In this document: piece by piece, positions 59,682 through 64,000 of the stretch
Layout: every line of letters starts with the position of its first letter
How positions within the stretch are numbered: position 1 is the stretch's first letter
Source of the DNA: Synchiropus splendidus
Taxonomy: Eukaryota > Chordata > Actinopteri > Syngnathiformes > Callionymidae
Length of the DNA stretch: 64,000 nt
Assembly (NCBI RefSeq): GCF_027744825.2
Contig: NC_071345.1
Location: forward strand, 17,330,001-17,394,000
Direction: 5' to 3'
Notes under the pieces: model-generated
Databases searched by the model: none
Seen by the model: only the letters and a program-made list of their open reading frames with translations
Told to the model about the DNA's origin: nothing
Translations under genes and position numbers: made by a program

Positions 59682-61435
59682 GTAAGAGAAACACCGGTTA
59701 AAAAATTGAAGTCCGACGCGGTTCCCGTTACATGGGCGACATGTTAGTTGCATTCAAAGATGTGGGAATTTGTAGTGCTAACATTCGTTATTTCCCTCAA
59801 TATAATGATAAAAATTCAAACACTATTTAATTTAAATACAGGTTCACTTTAAAACTCAAGTTCCGTCGACTTGTGTGATGCGTCAAAACGTAGTTTGCTA
59901 TTGATCGCTCGTGAAGTAAACGAGTTAAATTCACGTTAACATCTTAACAGCTTTAAAAACATCTCGTGTTTCCAGAACGAACGGTGGTGTAGTTCATTCT
60001 ATACTTAATGTGTTTATTGACAAATATGAGAATTGAAATGTGTGATGTGTATTTTCATTTTTACCAACAACATCGCCGTGTACGCCGCTTGCTTGTAACC
60101 ATGAACGCATCATATGCTCGGTGTCAGGTTTAGGGGGTTTATTTTTACACTTGACGTGACCAAATGGTTGATCAGAAACGCGTAGGTTTTTGTTTTAATC
60201 CTAACACTGACGTATTATTTTCCAACAAATAGTTTCCTTTTAACTGTTTATATCATGTGACTCAGTGTTGTTTAAATTTGTAAACAACAGGGTTTGAAAG
60301 AATGAGATTAAAGAGTGCACTTTCACACACTTAGAAAGTAAAGTGAGGAACAGAAGTTGCTGAATCATGAAACCGTGTCTGAGTCATGATGACCGTGTCC
60401 TTCCTGTAGGTCATGAGATGAGGATGACAGTGGAGGCGCTTGTTTTGGAAAACAGCCTACAGACTCAATTTAACGCTGAACAGCCTGATGTACAGTATTT
60501 GTGCTGTTAAATCATCGTTCCACCAAAAAGGCTTTGGTTATGTTCTAGCACATTCACTGTGTTAGTGTGACACGAAAAAGGCCCTGAGGTCATTTGTCCA
60601 GCTCGGGGTCACATACAGGTCTCTGGTTCTGACGGATCACTGGTTCAGCAATTTTGACCCTGAATGCATGGGGAAAAAAAAATGTTATTTCAAAATGTCA
60701 TGTTTAAGATAAGAATAAATTATTTACTTGTGTTTTATTTTTTGTTTTTTTTAACCAATATTTTCATATTCAAATTTGCTACTTTTATTTTAAATTCAGT
60801 CTGATGAAAGCAGCCGTTTAAAACTGTTGGCTGCACATCTGGGTGTTGTCATCGCTGATCTTGATAGGTGAAAATGACACGTTATAGACCCGTCTGTGAG
60901 GTGCAGTGGTGGACGTAAGATAGCAGCTGCTGCATCAGCACAAGGATAAGAATACAATAATATGTAATATCAAGTAGAGCATGCTTCTCTTCAGGGAGCA
61001 GATGAGAGAGTCTGCAGAACACTTGGTCTTATCAAAAGGACCTGGATGGACTTTATTTTATTTGTTTATGACGCTTCAGACCTATAAGTGAGAGTCAGTT
61101 ATAGTCAGCAAGTTGTTTATGATTAACAGATCAAAAATATGTTGTCATTGTCACTGTTTGGTGGAAGTCAGCAATAATATGAATATGTTTAAATACTAAA
61201 AAGATGTATGTGTTTGATATATTTGTTGGTGCTGTGGTGTGTGAGAATACTTTTTTTCTGATGTGTTCAGTGAATGAGGTTGTTGTGGAGACAAAGACAC
61301 CTCTCCTGTTTTAATGCAAAATGATTTCCATCCTTCTATTTAAAAATATGTAATACATTCTATTGGGGATAATTTTGTAAAATATATTAATAGTTTTAAA
61401 TGTTTCCACGTTCTGAGAATTTGGTTCTGATGTCG

Positions 61436-61557
61436 CTACCCATCCTCACTCCCATGGCATAATGTATTCATGTTGGGAAAGTGGACTTTTCCGTCCTATA
61501 CAGTCGACAAAGGCAGCCTTCAGCGTTGTATGTTGACGCATATGTCTTTTTTAAGAG
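61436..61557 (+). repeat. Single copy of the CATCCTCACTCCCATGGCG repeat
   Basis: ACCCATCCTCACTCCCATGG, then a TAATGTATTCATGTTGGGAA block, CCTATACAGTCGACAAAGGC and AGCCTTCAGCGTTGTATG correspond in order to the copies at 53784 (direct) and 54313 (inverted), 7 kb upstream. Confidence 0.7.
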
Positions 61558-61997
61558 CCCTACTCTAGTGATCGAGCTTTCCTGACTTGTGCTTATGTAT
61601 CAAATGTTCATGTTCATATTGTTCTCCACTGTCACTTATTTATTAGGTCAAGACAGACTGGAGAGACGTTACTGTAATAACAGCTGTAGTTAGTTCATTG
61701 TTTCACCGTGTTATGATCTTAATTTTCATGTGTTGTGCGTGTCAATGCCATCAATCTCTCACTCACTTGTTATTTGAAGGTCTGAAGGTCTCCTGCTGAC
61801 CAGTCACAGCAGGACGGGTGTGACTGGGGAGACAAACAAAGTGTTTTCATTGGGCGGGATTCCTTTACTGGTAACATCCGATTTACGACTGGGATCGGTT
61901 CCGACCAGTCAAATTGAGCGTAAGTCGAATGCCATTCAAAATAGCCGACGCGAGGGTTATAGGTGCTACTGTAGTGGTAGATCGTGTGTGAGACTAA

Positions 61998-62001
<4 letters not shown>

Positions 62002-62064
<63 letters not shown>
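62002..62064. repeat. (TA)n array
   Basis: A 63-bp alternating TA run directly abutting the solo LTR; a shorter (AT)9 run continues on its other side (62249-62266). The LTR appears to have inserted into one TA array. Confidence 0.95.
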
Positions 62065-62067
<3 letters not shown>

Positions 62068-62248
62068 AATGTCCGGAGGATTCAGGGACGAGACGGATGA
62101 GAATTAGATGCTTCTTTATTCAACGTGCTGCTGCTTCTCGCTCCAAAACTCAAGTCGCCGCACAACCTTTCACCCGGAACTCGAACAAAAGCCCAGCACC
62201 GCACCACTCTCGCGAGTACCCCAACACACACACATCCTAACCATTACA
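62065..62248 (-). mobile_element. Compact solo LTR C (184 bp) in me1 intron 1
   Basis: Read on the minus strand the element starts TGTAATGG and ends GGACATTACA, so it has TG...CA ends with a perfect inverted TGTAATG/CATTACA. A polyadenylation signal AATAAA (plus-strand TTTATT at 62115-62120) sits about 50 bp before its 3' end, the normal LTR layout. ATAT on both sides is compatible with a 4-bp target duplication but is uninformative inside a TA array. No internal coding region remains. Confidence 0.65.
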
Positions 62249-64000
62249 ATATATATATATATATATGTGTGTGTTAGAAGTGTGGTCCATGACCTGTAGT
62301 TTGTTGCTTTAAGCAACCACAAAGATGTCACGCTCACTTTCAGTAATCTGTGTTTATTTTCCTTAAATCCAATTACATTTTTAAAGGCAGCGCGTGATTC
62401 ATTTGAATCCCAACTTGCCGTGGGGATCTGATTAAAAGCAGCTTCTTTTTAAATGTCTCCCCTCAGACTGTGAGGATAGCTGTTTGGACTCAGGGGTCAA
62501 CCTGAGGCCCGGTAGCTTGAGCCCTTAAACCTGGCCCAGTAAACTGTTTGTTTGCTTCTCAATTTACACCTCCAGAGCCTGAATGGATTCAGTGTAAGTG
62601 AAAGCTCTTAAAGAGAGTTTGATAGCTTGACCCAAATTCACGTGGAAGCATGACCGGTCTGACACCTCGGACGTGACTGCATGTTATGACAAAACTCAGT
62701 CAGGCACGTGGACTTGTTCTTTCTTTATTTTCCCCAGTGTTTTTGAGAGAGGCATTAGACGTGATGTTTTTGCACTTTATTTTTCACATGGTTTTCATCT
62801 TCTTTCACTGTGTTTATACAAAAACTGAATAACATTTGTGAAGTTTATTGGGATAGTAAAATAAGGTTATAGCAAGAGTCACGTTAAATAGAGTTTTTTC
62901 ACTCAAATGTTTTTGTTTTGAAGTCAGTTGTGCGTCTGTGTTTATTAATTTCCAACCCTGGCAAAAGCTTTGCCAATGTCAGCTGGTGGTTTTTCAAAGG
63001 TTGAAACGGTCACTTATGCAGGCAGGTGGAGCATCCAGTGTCACTCCTGTGCATGAACCAGAGCGAGGAAATTGGAGTCGTGGCTAGGAAATGAATGCTG
63101 AAGCGTGAAGCGGCTGGGCACAGGCAGGCTTCTGTGGCCTCGGCAGTGGCATATTGTTGCCCTCTTTCTGATTACAGCCAGCCCAGGGGATGAGGTGTGT
63201 TTACCTCCCTCAGCTGCTCCACTTCAGCTCTGACAGGACCCAGTCACAGCACAGCCTGCTAATTGATGCGCAGGGACCTGGCGCTGAAAGCGGCCGCTCC
63301 TCACATCGACAGGCTTCAATCTTAGTTTAATCTCTAAGTACACATGCGTAGGGACCCAACTTTTGGCCCCGTACTGCCGCCTACCCTCCAGTGGTGGAAC
63401 CGGATATTGTAGGTGTGTTTTTTTGTGGGTGCCTGCTGCGCAATAAAGCGATGAAGTGGGATGCCGTGGGTAGAAAGGGGGCTGTGTGGACCCGAGTGCT
63501 GGCTTTACTCCACAGACGTCCTCTGTCTCTCAGCTTGATCAGGGGTTAATGTGGCATCTGTGTGAATCCTGGCCTCCGCCGCGTCTCTGTGATGCGGCTT
63601 CAGCCACCTTAAAAGGCAACGGCAACAACGTCCCGCTCTAAAATTCTCTCCTCACCCAGTCAAGGATGCTGCATCACCCTCGAACCAGACAGAGCGGCTG
63701 GTCTCTTAGTGGCTCCGAAGAGCGGCAGACCATGATAAACACATCACTCAGAGAGCATGGAAGAAGTGGTGTGTCATTGTGTCTCACAGAAACCAGCATT
63801 TTCTCTTGTTTCTGGAGTCAAACTGGACCTCTCTTCACAATGGCTGACCCAAACTGGCGCATCTCCATTGCATGTCGATATTGACGTGAATAGAGATGCT
63901 AAAATGGCCCTACATACATTTACATTGCATTCGTCATTCTTCACAGTCATTTAGCATTATAAACTCATATTTCTTTAGTTTAGGATTTGGTGCCCTTGCG

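Larger units (their letters stand above)
59682..64000 (+). other. me1: me1 intron 1 (continues beyond window)
   Basis: ME1 exon 2 should begin with the residues after HLNK (DLAFTLEERQ-like). No such sequence was found in any frame up to the end, so the intron exceeds 4.3 kb. It contains a copy of the 53-54 kb repeat (61436-61557), a TA array and a solo LTR. Open frames in the last 350 bp show no domain. Confidence 0.6.

Noticed and set aside
61840..61960. Sequence with repeated ...GTAAGTCGAATG and GGTTCCGACC phrases, perhaps a dispersed repeat
   Set aside because: It resembles repeats I have seen, but I cannot fix its ends or family, so it is not listed as a feature.

Overview
This is eukaryotic DNA from a ray-finned (teleost) fish. 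The genes are split by GT-AG introns, there are long AT-rich non-coding stretches and dinucleotide arrays, and there are fragments that look like common teleost retroposons. The proteins match vertebrate families I know well. No prokaryotic operon, CRISPR array or rRNA was seen. All gene names rest on recalled family sequences and gene order; nothing was searched.

Layout: (1) 1-4550, the last eight coding exons of dop1a (+). (2) 4551-6007, a short spacer and the snap91 promoter/leader, holding a full match to the REST/NRSF RE1 core and a TCTCGCGAGA (BANP-type) palindrome. (3) 6008-40020, snap91 (AP180, +), rebuilt as 28 coding exons giving a 951-aa protein, with a 3'UTR ending near an AATAAA. 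(4) 40440-42426, the single coding exon of prss35 (-), convergent with snap91; a non-coding first exon probably lies near 44.6 kb. (5) 45.0-59.4 kb, an intergenic stretch with a tandem/inverted repeat cluster and a solo-LTR-like element. (6) 59553-59681, the first coding exon of me1 (+, cytosolic NADP-malic enzyme); the rest of the window is its first intron, which contains a second solo LTR.

The genes do not form one pathway. DOP1A acts in Golgi/endosome traffic, AP180 in synaptic-vesicle clathrin coat assembly, PRSS35 is a secreted trypsin-like protein and ME1 makes NADPH from malate. They are neighbours by conserved vertebrate synteny: all four lie together on human chromosome 6q14, but here the order implies an inversion of the snap91-prss35-me1 block relative to dop1a.

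The most useful observations are: the RE1 and BANP-type sites before snap91; ten consecutive phase 1-1 exons encoding the AP180 clathrin/AP-2-binding region; a serine at the prss35 nucleophile position where the human protein has threonine; an antioxidant-response-element match 400 bp upstream of the me1 start; and three LTR-like insertions with recognisable TG...CA ends and flanking duplications. I found no convincing new biological system.
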